From the NCBI RefSeq assembly GCF_029335485.1, contig NZ_JARJLM010000101.1, forward strand, positions 1 to 36,543: a stretch of 36,543 nt of DNA. The letters run 5' to 3'. Shown here in pieces: positions 8,262 to 16,943 of the stretch. Source of the DNA: Cupriavidus basilensis. GTDB lineage: Bacteria; Pseudomonadota; Gammaproteobacteria; Burkholderiales; Burkholderiaceae. Every line of letters starts with the position of its first letter. Position 1 is the first letter of the stretch. The notes under the pieces are model-generated. The model worked only from the letters and a program-made list of their open reading frames with translations, was not told the DNA's origin and ran no database searches. A program made the translations under genes and the position numbers.

Positions 8262-10148
8262 ATGAGGATGGATCCAGGGAACCAGCGCAACCCGCCTGGC
8301 GGCTCTGTCGCCCCCTCCGGCGGACCGCCGGGGACGACGGCCGCGCCGCGCCGCCTGATGCCCTTGCTACTGGCCGCCATGGCGCTGTGCGCCGGCCCGG
8401 CCGCGGCCGCCTACCAAGTCGAGGTGGACGCTCCCAAGGCAATCAAGGACATCCTGCAGGAGCACCTTGACCTGTCGCGTTACCGGGACCGCGACGATAT
8501 CTCGCCGGACCAGTTCAACTATATGGTCGAGACGGTGGGCGACCAGGTGCGCCAGTTCGCTTCCACCGAAGGCTACTTCGATCCCCAGACCACCGCGCGC
8601 GTGGAAGGCAGCGGCGACGCGCGCGTCGTCCACATCACGGTGGATCCCGGCGCGCGCACGGTGATCCGTGCGGTCGACGTGACGGTGACCGGCCCGGCCG
8701 CGACCCGCTCGCCCGAGCAGGTGGCCGAGATGCGGGCCAAATGGGGCCTGCCGGCGGGCGAACCGTTCCGCCAGGCGGACTGGTCCAAGGCCAAGGAAGA
8801 CGCGCTGGTGGAATTGCAGAGCCATACCTACTACGGTGCCCGGCTGGCCAGCTCGCAGGCGCGCGTCGACCCTGACGAACAAGCGGCGGACCTGAGCGCG
8901 CGCTTTGCCAGCGGGCCGGCGTACAGTCTCGGGCCGCTGCGGATCAGCGGCCTGCGCCGCTATCCCGAACAGATCATCCGCAATGTCAATCCGCTGTACG
9001 AGGGCGAGCCATACCGCGTGGAGCGCTTGCTGGAATTCCAGCGTGCGATCCAGAACCAGCCCTACTTCTCCAATGTGCAGATCGACCTCGGCGAGCAGGA
9101 GGCGACGGAAGACGGCAAGGTGGTCGAGGCCGGCACCGGCGCAAGCAACGCCCAGAAAGTCGACATGAACGCCGACAGCGTCACCGTGCCGGTGCACGTC
9201 CGCGTGCGCGAGTACCCGGTCAACCGGCTGTCGTCCGGCGTGGGCTACACCACCGATACCGGCGCCCAGGTCGAAGGCCGGTACTCCTACTACAACCTGT
9301 TCAACCGGGCCTGGATATTCGATTCGCAGGCGCGCGTGGAGCAGAAGCGCCAGTATGCGTTCGGCGAGATCGCCATGCCGCCCGACAGCCGGACCTACCG
9401 CAACAGCGTCTACGCCAGCTACGAGCGCACCATCGACCTGGAAAGCACCGACCTGACCAGCCTGCGCACCGGCCTGAAGCGCTCGCGCTCGCGCGAGAAG
9501 TACGACACCGCCATGTCGCTCGACTACTACTACGACAGGCTGCAGCCTTTCGGCGAGGAGGCCCAGTTGAGCCGGGCGCTGGTGCCTGCCTTCGCGTGGG
9601 CGCGGCGCGATGTGGACAACCCGGTGTTTCCGCGCCGCGGCAACGTCGTCAACACGCAGCTCGGGGTGGCGGTCAAGAACGTACTGAGCGACGAAACCTT
9701 TCTCCGTCTCTATGGCCGCATCCGCCAGTACATTCCCGTGGGCAAGCGCGACCTGGTGGTGGCGCGGCTCGAGCTGGGCGCGGACATCACCCGCGGCGAC
9801 GTCACCGGGATCCCGGCATCGCTGCGCTTTCGCGCCGGCGGCACCGATTCGATCCGCGGCTACGGTTATCAGTCGATCGGTACGCGCAATGGCGCCAGCG
9901 TGCTGCCTGCCAAGTACCTGGGCACCGCCAGCCTGGAATACCAGTACTGGTTCCTGCACGACTGGGGCGCCGCGATCTTCTGGGATACGGGCACGGCCAC
10001 CGATAACCTGACCGGCGTCAAGCTCTACAACGGCGTTGGCGTCGGCGCGCGCTGGCGCAGCCCGGTGGGGCCGGTGCAGCTCGATGTCGGCTATGGCATC
10101 CAGCAGAAGCAGTTCCGCCCGCATATTTCGCTGGGAGTCGCATTCTGA
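8262..10148 (+). CDS. tamA: Translocation and assembly module outer-membrane protein TamA
   Basis: TamA is an Omp85/BamA-superfamily outer-membrane beta-barrel that works with TamB in envelope assembly and phospholipid or autotransporter traffic. The product is about 628 residues. A signal peptide ends near residue 50 (MPLLLAAMALCAGPAAAA). Periplasmic POTRA-type repeats follow, with YFDPQTTARVE, then LRISGLRRYPEQII and PYFSNVQIDL. The C-terminal barrel contains the Omp85 lid-lock motif region FRAGGTDSIRGYGYQSIG and ends in a terminal Phe, as outer-membrane proteins do. The start is uncertain: ATGs at 8262, 8268 and 8358 are in frame and none has a good ribosome-binding site. The last would give a compact signal peptide. 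The stop overlaps a 24-codon ORF leading into tamB. Confidence 0.92.
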   Translation: MRMDPGNQRNPPGGSVAPSGGPPGTTAAPRRLMPLLLAAMALCAGPAAAAYQVEVDAPKAIKDILQEHLDLSRYRDRDDISPDQFNYMVETVGDQVRQFASTEGYFDPQTTARVEGSGDARVVHITVDPGARTVIRAVDVTVTGPAATRSPEQVAEMRAKWGLPAGEPFRQADWSKAKEDALVELQSHTYYGARLASSQARVDPDEQAADLSARFASGPAYSLGPLRISGLRRYPEQIIRNVNPLYEGEPYRVERLLEFQRAIQNQPYFSNVQIDLGEQEATEDGKVVEAGTGASNAQKVDMNADSVTVPVHVRVREYPVNRLSSGVGYTTDTGAQVEGRYSYYNLFNRAWIFDSQARVEQKRQYAFGEIAMPPDSRTYRNSVYASYERTIDLESTDLTSLRTGLKRSRSREKYDTAMSLDYYYDRLQPFGEEAQLSRALVPAFAWARRDVDNPVFPRRGNVVNTQLGVAVKNVLSDETFLRLYGRIRQYIPVGKRDLVVARLELGADITRGDVTGIPASLRFRAGGTDSIRGYGYQSIGTRNGASVLPAKYLGTASLEYQYWFLHDWGAAIFWDTGTATDNLTGVKLYNGVGVGARWRSPVGPVQLDVGYGIQQKQFRPHISLGVAF

Positions 10149-10222
10149 TGACCACGGCCATGGCCCTCTGCCGCCAGTCCGGCGATCCGTCTCGAAGCAG
10201 CCGCATGGTGCTTGCCGCATGA
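10148..10222 (+). CDS. 24-codon bridging ORF between tamA and tamB
   Basis: This small open frame begins with an ATG sharing its A with the tamA stop (TGATG) and ends with a TGA overlapping the tamB ATG (ATGA). It is preceded by GGGAG inside the tamA 3' end about 10 bases away, whereas tamB's own ATG has no visible ribosome-binding site. The 24-residue peptide has no recognisable similarity. Its likely role, if real, is to carry ribosomes from tamA to tamB so the partners are made in proportion. It could also be chance in GC-rich sequence. Confidence 0.4.
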   Translation: MTTAMALCRQSGDPSRSSRMVLAA

Positions 10223-13200
10223 GCATCCCCGACATGCCCCCTGTACCCGCCCGCGACAGCGGCGCGCCCGGGCCGGCGCGACCGCGCCGCGCGCGCCTGG
10301 GCCGCTGGCTGGCCGCGCTGCTGCTGGTTCTGGTGCTGGCGGTACTGGCGGCGGCGGTGCTGGCGCTGCGCACCGAAGCCGGCACGCGCCAGCTGTGGTC
10401 GCTGGCCACGCGGCTGTCCGCCGGTACCCTGGCCGGCAAGCTGGAGGGTGGCACCGTAGCCCGCGGCCTGCACCTGCGCGATGTGGTGTTCGCCGCTGGC
10501 CAGACGCGGGTCACCGTCGACCGCTTCGACGGCAGCTGGTCGTTCGCCTGGTCGCCGACCCGGCTGCATGTCGACTGGCTGCGCATCGGCACCGTGACGC
10601 TGCGGCTGCCTCCGTCGCCACCGGAAGCGCCGCCCGCCACGTTGCCCAAATCGCTCGAACTGCCGCTGGCGGTGGACGTCGATACGCTGACACTCGAACA
10701 CCTGACCCTGCTGCAGGGGCCGCCGGCCACGCCCAGCGAGATGGTGTTCTCGGATCTGGCGGGGTCGCTGCATTCCGACGGCCAGCGCCATCTGGCCAGC
10801 ATCGAACGGCTGCTCACGCCTTATGGCAGGCTCGCCGCCAATGCGCAGCTTGCCGGCCAGGCGCCATTCGCGCTGACCGGCACGGCCTTGCTGGAAGGCA
10901 GCTGGCAGCAGGAATCCTTCAGCATCAGTGCCAAACTGCGTGGCTCGCTGGCGGCCTTGCGCGCCGAGGCCGAGGCCAGCGGCGACCGCCTGCGGGGGCG
11001 CGCCGAGGCCGACCTGACGCCCTTCGGCAAGGTGCCGTTCACCCACGTGCTGGTCAATGGCGAGCATATCAATCCGCGCTTGTTCAGCCCATCCGCGCCG
11101 CGGGCCAACCTCACCGTGCAGGCCGAATTGCGCCCGGTGGACGGGGCTGCCGGGGCCGGCGCGGGCGGGGCGGCAGCGGCTGCTTCCGGCGCCAGCGCGG
11201 CGCCTGCCTCCGATGCCGGCGCCAGGCCCGGAGGCGCAGCTGACAACACGCCCCTCCGGGTAGCGGGCGAAGTGCGCATCGCCAATCATGACGCAGGCCC
11301 GTACGACACCGGGAAGCTGCCGGTGGAGTCGGTACAGGCGAAGATCGAAGTCAGCGAGGCCGTGCAGGCGGTGCGCGACCTGCAGGTGGCATTGTCCGGC
11401 CGCGGCGAGATCCGCGGCGGCGGCGAGTTGCGCGGCGGCCGTGGCGGCTTCGACCTGGACGTGCGCAACCTCGATCCGCAGGCGCTCTATGGCAGCCTGA
11501 AGCGTGCCGGCCTGTCCGGGCCGGTGATCCTGCGGCTGGAACCTGGCCGCCAGAGCGTGGCGCTGGACTTGTCCGGCGGCGAATTCAAGCTGTTCGCCGA
11601 TGCGCGCCTGGATGCCGACGCCCTGACGCTGGCGTCGCTGCGCGCGGGCATCGGCCCTGGCACGCTGAACGCCGAAGGCAAGCTCTCGCTCAAGGACGGG
11701 CAGCCCTTCAGCTTCAAGGGCAAGCTGTCGAACTTCGATCCCGCGCGGCTGGCCCAGGTGGCGCCCGGCCGCATCAACGCCGAGTTCACCACCAGCGGCA
11801 CGCTGGCGCCGGAGCGCCGCGTGGCGCTCGATTTCGCGGTGCGCGACAGCGTCTACGCGGGCTTGCCGATGCGCGGCGAGGGCAAGCTGCGCCTGGCCGG
11901 CGAGCGCTTGCTGCCGAGCCAGGCCACGCTCGATATGGCGGGCAACCTGGCACAGCTCAGCGGCAGCTTCGGCGCGCGCGGCGATCGCCTGAAACTGCAT
12001 GTGGACGCCCCGCAGCTGGAGCGGCTCAAGTTCGGCGTGGCCGGCGTGCTCAAGCTCGACGCCGATATCACCGGCACCCTGGCGCGGCCCGAGATCGCAG
12101 CAAGCTACAACGCCCAGGCGCTGGTGGTGGGTCCGCACCGCGTCGCCAGCGCCAGCGGCAAGGCCGAACTGCGCGGGGGCCTGGACGGACCGCTGGCGCT
12201 GCAACTGAGCGCGCGCGATTATCGCGGCCCCTTCGCCATGCTGCGCACGCTCGATGCCACGCTCAGCGGTACGCAAGCCAGGCACGCCTTCGACCTGAAG
12301 GCGGCCGGCGCGATGCATGACAAGCCGCTGCAGCTTGCCTTGTCGGGGCAGGGCAGCTGGAAGGGCCAGGCCGGCTGGAGCGGCACCATCGCCACGCTGG
12401 AGGAGCGCGGCACCGCCAATGTGCGGCTGGCCGCGCCGGCCCAGCTGCAGGTAGCCGGCCAGCGCGTGCGGCTGGGCGCGACCAGCCTGCTGTTCGACCA
12501 TGCCCGGGTCCATGTGGAAGCCTTCGAGCTCGACCACGGCCGCATCCGTACCCAGGGCAACCTCGATGGCTTGCAGGTGGCCAACCTGCTGGGCCTGGCC
12601 GAGGCCTTCACGGGCGAGGCGCCGCCGCTGCGCTCGGACCTGGTGCTGGACGGTCGCTGGAACATCACGCTGGCCGAGACCGCCTCCGGCTTTGCCGAAC
12701 TGCGCCGCCGCAGTGGCGATGTCTCGGTGAACGCCGGGCGCGGCTTCACCACGCTGGGCCTGGGCGAGACCGCGCTGCGCGCCGATCTGGCCGGCAACCG
12801 CATCAACCTGCGCGGCGGGATGGAAGCCGCGCGGATCGGCAAGCTGGCGGTAGACGCCTCGGCCGGGCTGGTCCGCGAGCAGGGCCTGATGACGGTGACG
12901 CCGGACTCCACGCTGGCGGGCAAGGTCTCGCTGGACGTGCCCCGGATCAAGACCCTGGAAGCGCTGAGCGGGCCGCAATACGCGTTCGACGGCCGGCTGG
13001 CGGCGACCCTGCAACTGGCCGGCACGGTCGGCAAGCCCTTGCTCGCGGGCAATATCGATGGCAGCGGCATCGCGCTCACGCTCTACGACGAAGGCATCAA
13101 GCTGACCGATGGCATCGTGCGCGTGGTGCTCGACCAGAACACCATCGAACTCAAGCAGGTGGAGTTCCGCGGCGGCGACGGCAAGATCGTCGCCACCGGC

Positions 13201-14355
13201 AATGTGAAGCTGGGCGAGACCGATCCCAACCTGGCCGGCAAGATCGTGGCCGACAAGCTGCAGATCTTCGCCAGCCCCGAGCGCACGCTGATCGTCTCCG
13301 GCGACGCCAGCATCGTCAACGAAAACCGCCAGATCGTGATCCGCGGCAAGTTCCGCGTGGATCGCGGGCTGTTCGACCTGCCCAAGGCCGGCGCGCCGGA
13401 ACTGGGCGACGACGTGGTGGTGGTGCGCCGCCGCGACCAGCGCCAGATCAAGACCGCCGCCACCCCCACCCCGGAATCCAAGCCGGCGAGCCGCTTCAGC
13501 CCGCTGATCGATCTCACGCTCGACCTGGGCGACGACTTCCGCTTTCGCGGTGCCGGCGCCGACCTGCGCCTGGCCGGCCAGCTCGGTGTCCGGAGCGCGC
13601 CGCTCGCCCCGTTGCGCGCCACCGGCACCATCCGCGTGACCGACGGCACCTATGAAGCGTTCGGGCGCAAGCTCAACATCGATCGCGGCATCGTCAATTT
13701 CAACGGGCCGGTGGACAATCCCAACCTCAATATCCGCGCCATGCGGCACAACCAGGAGGTGGAGGCCGGCGTGGAAGTGACCGGCACGGTGCGCCTGCCG
13801 CGCGTCAGGCTGGTGTCCGAGCCGAACGTGCCGGACGAGGATAAGCTGTCGTGGCTGATGTTCGGCTACGGCGCGGAAGGCGCCGCCGCCGGCCAGCAGC
13901 AGCAGCTCAGCGGCGCGGCCCTGGGCGGCGCGGCGCTGGGCATGCTCGGCGGGCGCGCCGGCAAGGGCATCGTGCAGCATCTCGGCATCGACGAGTTCTC
14001 GATCGGGCCGAGCGCTGCCGGGCTGAATGACCAGCAGGTGGTGAGTGTCGGCAAGGCGGTCACCGAGAAGATCTCGGTGGGCTACGAGCAGAGCCTGACC
14101 AGCGCCACCAATGTGGTCAAGCTGACCTGGGCATTCTCGCGGCGCTGGTCGCTGATTGCCAAGGGCGGCTCGATCAATGGGTTATCGTTGCTGTTCAACC
14201 GCCGTTTCGACAGCTGGGGCAACTTGTTCAGCGGCGGCGGCAACCGCGCCAGAAATACCAGGAGCCAGACCGATGCCAGCCAGGATACCGACAGCAATGC
14301 AATGGACAACGCGCCGGACGCCGCCTCGGGCGCAGCCGCTCCCGCACGGCCCTGA
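10219..14355 (+). CDS. tamB: Translocation and assembly module protein TamB (AsmA-like)
   Basis: TamB is a very long inner-membrane-anchored periplasmic beta-taco protein that reaches TamA in the outer membrane. It is grouped with the AsmA-like proteins implicated in phospholipid transport. The product is 1378 residues. A basic N-terminus (RPRRARLGRW) precedes one transmembrane helix at about 30-50. A long repetitive beta-rich body has recurring G-x-L-x-hydrophobic strands. The conserved C-terminal TamB domain (formerly DUF490) contains LRATGTIRVTDGTYEAFGRKL, then FNGPVDNPNLNIRA, PDEDKLSWLMFG and GYEQSLTSATNVVKLTW. An Ala/Gly-rich low-complexity insert sits near residues 310-345. The ATG at 10219 overlaps the end of the bridging ORF. 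The C-terminal tail after the domain is short and hydrophilic. Confidence 0.95.
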   Translation: MSIPDMPPVPARDSGAPGPARPRRARLGRWLAALLLVLVLAVLAAAVLALRTEAGTRQLWSLATRLSAGTLAGKLEGGTVARGLHLRDVVFAAGQTRVTVDRFDGSWSFAWSPTRLHVDWLRIGTVTLRLPPSPPEAPPATLPKSLELPLAVDVDTLTLEHLTLLQGPPATPSEMVFSDLAGSLHSDGQRHLASIERLLTPYGRLAANAQLAGQAPFALTGTALLEGSWQQESFSISAKLRGSLAALRAEAEASGDRLRGRAEADLTPFGKVPFTHVLVNGEHINPRLFSPSAPRANLTVQAELRPVDGAAGAGAGGAAAAASGASAAPASDAGARPGGAADNTPLRVAGEVRIANHDAGPYDTGKLPVESVQAKIEVSEAVQAVRDLQVALSGRGEIRGGGELRGGRGGFDLDVRNLDPQALYGSLKRAGLSGPVILRLEPGRQSVALDLSGGEFKLFADARLDADALTLASLRAGIGPGTLNAEGKLSLKDGQPFSFKGKLSNFDPARLAQVAPGRINAEFTTSGTLAPERRVALDFAVRDSVYAGLPMRGEGKLRLAGERLLPSQATLDMAGNLAQLSGSFGARGDRLKLHVDAPQLERLKFGVAGVLKLDADITGTLARPEIAASYNAQALVVGPHRVASASGKAELRGGLDGPLALQLSARDYRGPFAMLRTLDATLSGTQARHAFDLKAAGAMHDKPLQLALSGQGSWKGQAGWSGTIATLEERGTANVRLAAPAQLQVAGQRVRLGATSLLFDHARVHVEAFELDHGRIRTQGNLDGLQVANLLGLAEAFTGEAPPLRSDLVLDGRWNITLAETASGFAELRRRSGDVSVNAGRGFTTLGLGETALRADLAGNRINLRGGMEAARIGKLAVDASAGLVREQGLMTVTPDSTLAGKVSLDVPRIKTLEALSGPQYAFDGRLAATLQLAGTVGKPLLAGNIDGSGIALTLYDEGIKLTDGIVRVVLDQNTIELKQVEFRGGDGKIVATGNVKLGETDPNLAGKIVADKLQIFASPERTLIVSGDASIVNENRQIVIRGKFRVDRGLFDLPKAGAPELGDDVVVVRRRDQRQIKTAATPTPESKPASRFSPLIDLTLDLGDDFRFRGAGADLRLAGQLGVRSAPLAPLRATGTIRVTDGTYEAFGRKLNIDRGIVNFNGPVDNPNLNIRAMRHNQEVEAGVEVTGTVRLPRVRLVSEPNVPDEDKLSWLMFGYGAEGAAAGQQQQLSGAALGGAALGMLGGRAGKGIVQHLGIDEFSIGPSAAGLNDQQVVSVGKAVTEKISVGYEQSLTSATNVVKLTWAFSRRWSLIAKGGSINGLSLLFNRRFDSWGNLFSGGGNRARNTRSQTDASQDTDSNAMDNAPDAASGAAAPARP

Positions 14356-14425
14356 GGCGCGGCGTGCGCGCGCCGGCCGGGCAGCCACTCCAGCCACTAC
14401 CGCGTCGTACCGACGCCTCGCCGCC

Positions 14426-14974
14426 ATGGGACTGATTTCCTCCGTGCTCGCCCTGTTCGGGTGCGACCAGCAGAAGGTCGACGAAGCCATGAAGAAGGCG
14501 GGCGATACCGCGCGCGCCACCTGGAACTCGGTCAAGCCCGACAGCCAGCTGTTCAAGGGCATCGTGGTGGGCGAATCCAGCGAGGACGACGTGCGGCGCC
14601 AGGCCGGGCGTCCCGAGATCGTCTGGGAAGAGGAGGGCGGCGGGCGCCGGCTGGAGTACCCGCGCGGGCCGGAGGGTGCGACCACCTGGATGGTGACGAT
14701 CGGCGCCGACGGCACGGTGCGCGTCATCGAGCAGGTGCTGAGCGCCGAGCATTTCGCGCGCGTGCGCGCCGGCATGAGCCAGGACGATATCCGCCGCCTG
14801 CTGGGCAAGCCCACCAAGGTGGAAGCCTTCGCGCTCAAGCAGGAGGAGGTGTGGGGCTACCGCTGGTGGGAAAGCGCGCAGGAGAAGGCTTTCTTCAATG
14901 TCCACTTCGACGCTGGCGGCAAGGTGACCCACACCTCGCGCAGCGACGATCCCTCGCGGACGCAGGGCGGCTGA
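14426..14974 (+). CDS. BamE/SmpA-OmlA-domain envelope protein
   Basis: This 182-residue protein has two SmpA/OmlA-like repeats. The first is FKGIVVGESSEDDVRRQAGRPEIVWEEE at about 45-72 (quoted in parts: VVGESSEDDV, AGRPEIVWEE). The second is VRAGMSQDDIRRLLGKPTKV at about 115-135, followed by EEVWGYRWWES. BamE is the small lipoprotein of the beta-barrel assembly machine; this one is longer and doubled, so it is a homologue rather than canonical BamE. The N-terminus MGLISSVLALFGCDQQK contains a possible lipobox ending at Cys13, but the signal is very short. The hydrophobic frame extends upstream through YRRLAA without a start codon, so the true start may be unusual. It follows tamB by 70 bp, which fits an outer-membrane assembly role. 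Confidence 0.8.
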   Translation: MGLISSVLALFGCDQQKVDEAMKKAGDTARATWNSVKPDSQLFKGIVVGESSEDDVRRQAGRPEIVWEEEGGGRRLEYPRGPEGATTWMVTIGADGTVRVIEQVLSAEHFARVRAGMSQDDIRRLLGKPTKVEAFALKQEEVWGYRWWESAQEKAFFNVHFDAGGKVTHTSRSDDPSRTQGG

Positions 14975-14981
14975 GCGAAGG

Positions 14982-15011
14982 CCGCCCGCTGCGCTAGCTG
15001 GCAGCGGGCGG
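14982..15011. terminator. GC-rich hairpin at the convergent BamE-like/sulP junction
   Basis: A perfect 11-bp inverted repeat (14982-14992 with 15001-15011) has an 8-base loop GCTAGCTG. It overlaps the last codons and the stop of the SulP gene. There is no T tract on either side, so it may be a factor-dependent or weak terminator, or protect mRNA 3' ends. Confidence 0.5.
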
Positions 15012-16841
15012 TACGGACCGGCCGCTCTGCTCTGCCAGCAGCGCGCCGGCGCGGGTGCAGGCCGCCGCCAGCGTGCTGCAGTAATTGGCCGGCCCGAGCT
15101 TCTCCAGGAAACCGGCGCGCCGCATCAGCGACATCACCTGCGCGGCCGCGTCGCACAGCACCAGCGTGCCCCCGCGGCGCGCCAGCGTCTTGCGCAACGC
15201 ATCCAGCGTATCGAGGCCGGTGGTATCCAGCGCCACCAGTTTGCCCACATCGAGGATCAGCACCGCCGGCACCGGCCGGGTACGGTCGCGCGGGTCGATC
15301 AGCGCTTCCACTTTGTTGACCGCGCCGAAGAAGAGCGCGCCGGTCATGTGGTAGGCCGCCACCTCGCCGGCCGGCAGCGGGCTGCCATCGGCCGCCGGCG
15401 GCAGGGCGGCGGGGGCGATGGCTTCGATCTGCGTGAGCGCGGCCATGCGGTAGATGAAGAACAGGCAGGCCAGCACCAGGCCCACCTGCACCGCCACGGT
15501 CAGGTCGAACACCACCGTCAGCAGGAAGGTGCCGAGCATGATGATGCGGTAGTTGTTGCTGTAGCGCTTCAAGTGCGCCAGCCCGAAGACATGCCATTCG
15601 CCCATGTTCCACGCCACATAGAGCAGGATGGCGGCGAGCGTGGCGAGCGGGATGGCGCTGGCCAGCGGCGCCGCCGCCAGCACGATCAGCAGCAGCGTGG
15701 CCGCGTGGATCATGCCCGCCACCGGCGTGCGCCCGCCGCTGCGCACATTGGTGACGGTGCGGGCGATGGTGCCGGTGGCCGGGATGCCACCGAAGAAGGG
15801 CGTGACGATGTTGGCGATGCCCTGTGCCATCAATTCCTGGTTGGGGTCGTGGCGATCGTCGATCAGGCTGTCGGCCACCCGCGCGCACAGCAGCGACTCG
15901 ATGGCGCCCAGCAGCGCGATGGTGAGGGTGGGCGCCACCAGTTGCTGGACCAGCTGCCAGCTCAGGTGCGGCAGCGCGAACGGCGGCAGGCCCTGCGGGA
16001 TGCCGCCGAAGCGGGTGCCGATGGTTTCCACCGGCAGATGCAGCAGTGCATTGAGCGTGGTGGCAAGCACCAGCGCTACCACCGTGCCGGGGACCATCGC
16101 CAGTGCGCGGCCAAGGCGGCCGTGCGCATCAGCCGGGTTCGCCGGCGCAGGCCGCCAGCGCTGGCCAGCCAGCAGGGCCAGCCGCGACCAGCCTGCCACC
16201 ACCACCAGCGAGCCGGCTGCCAGCGCCACCGTGGGCCAGGATACCGTCGGCAGCGAGCGTCCCAGCACGCGCATCTGCGAGAGAAAGTCGCCAGGCAGCT
16301 TGCCGGTTTGCAGGCCCAGGAAATCGGCGATCTGCGACACCATGATCAGTACCGCGATACCGTTGGTGAAGCCGATCACGATGGCTACCGGGATAAAGCG
16401 GATCAGCGTGCCGAGCCGGAACAGGCCCATGGCGAACAGCAGGCCACCCGCCAGGATGGTGGCGATCAGCAGGTTGGCCACGCCGTAGCGGGCCACGATG
16501 CCGTAGACGATCACGATAAAGGCCCCGGCGGGACCGCCGATCTGCACCGGCGAGCCGCCCAGCGCGGCGATCAGGAAGCCGGCGATGATGGCGGTGAACA
16601 GCCCCGCCTGCGGCGGCAGGCCGGAAGCAATGGCGAAGGCCATCGCCAGCGGCAGTGCCACCACGCCTACGGTCAGGCCGGCGGCCAGGTCCTTGAAGAA
16701 GGTGGCGCGGCCGTAGTCGCGCAGGGTGTCGAGCAGGCGGGGGTGGAAGGCGGCGAGCGGGAAGGGCTGGCGCAGCCGGGCGCCGCCGGCGAGTGGAGCT
16801 GGCGCGCCGGAGTCGGCGTGGCCGGGAACGCTGTCGGGCAT
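14994..16841 (-). CDS. SulP/SLC26-family anion transporter with STAS domain
   Basis: This 615-residue inner-membrane permease of the SulP family transports sulfate, bicarbonate or similar anions. The membrane domain runs from about residue 45 to 440, with the SulP signature region KDLAAGLTVGVVALPLAMAF and SGLPPQAGLFTAIIAGFL, plus AGPTG-like GGPAGAFIVIVYGI. Later segments include IALLGAIESLLCARVAD, NQELMAQGIANIVTPFFGGIPATG and RTVTNVRSGGRTPVAGMIHA. The C-terminal STAS domain (about 480-600) contains LILDVGKLVALDTTGLDTLD, the region that in anti-sigma antagonists is phosphorylated. The substrate cannot be assigned; no carbonic anhydrase or sulfur gene adjoins. It sits 102 bp downstream of metG on the same strand. 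A hairpin covers its stop codon. Confidence 0.93.
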   Translation of the reverse strand: MPDSVPGHADSGAPAPLAGGARLRQPFPLAAFHPRLLDTLRDYGRATFFKDLAAGLTVGVVALPLAMAFAIASGLPPQAGLFTAIIAGFLIAALGGSPVQIGGPAGAFIVIVYGIVARYGVANLLIATILAGGLLFAMGLFRLGTLIRFIPVAIVIGFTNGIAVLIMVSQIADFLGLQTGKLPGDFLSQMRVLGRSLPTVSWPTVALAAGSLVVVAGWSRLALLAGQRWRPAPANPADAHGRLGRALAMVPGTVVALVLATTLNALLHLPVETIGTRFGGIPQGLPPFALPHLSWQLVQQLVAPTLTIALLGAIESLLCARVADSLIDDRHDPNQELMAQGIANIVTPFFGGIPATGTIARTVTNVRSGGRTPVAGMIHAATLLLIVLAAAPLASAIPLATLAAILLYVAWNMGEWHVFGLAHLKRYSNNYRIIMLGTFLLTVVFDLTVAVQVGLVLACLFFIYRMAALTQIEAIAPAALPPAADGSPLPAGEVAAYHMTGALFFGAVNKVEALIDPRDRTRPVPAVLILDVGKLVALDTTGLDTLDALRKTLARRGGTLVLCDAAAQVMSLMRRAGFLEKLGPANYCSTLAAACTRAGALLAEQSGRSVPPAAS

Positions 16842-16943
16842 GCCTGGGATCCCATCTACACCCTGTCGGGTACGGGTGCAGTATGGGCTTCCCGGCGGCG
16901 CCGCGTCAATCGGCGGCCTGGCGCGCCGGGCCGCCCTGGGGCA

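Noticed and set aside
8367-13980. Two very long open frames on the minus strand (816 and 1320 codons) opposite tamA and tamB
   Set aside because: They are His/Gln/Arg/Ala-rich shadows produced by third-position GC bias of tamA and tamB. No domain, signal or ribosome-binding site is evident.
14426-14974. Calling the SmpA/OmlA protein the canonical BamE
   Set aside because: It is about 182 residues with two repeat-like segments, longer than BamE, and the lipobox is weak. It was kept as a BamE-domain homologue.
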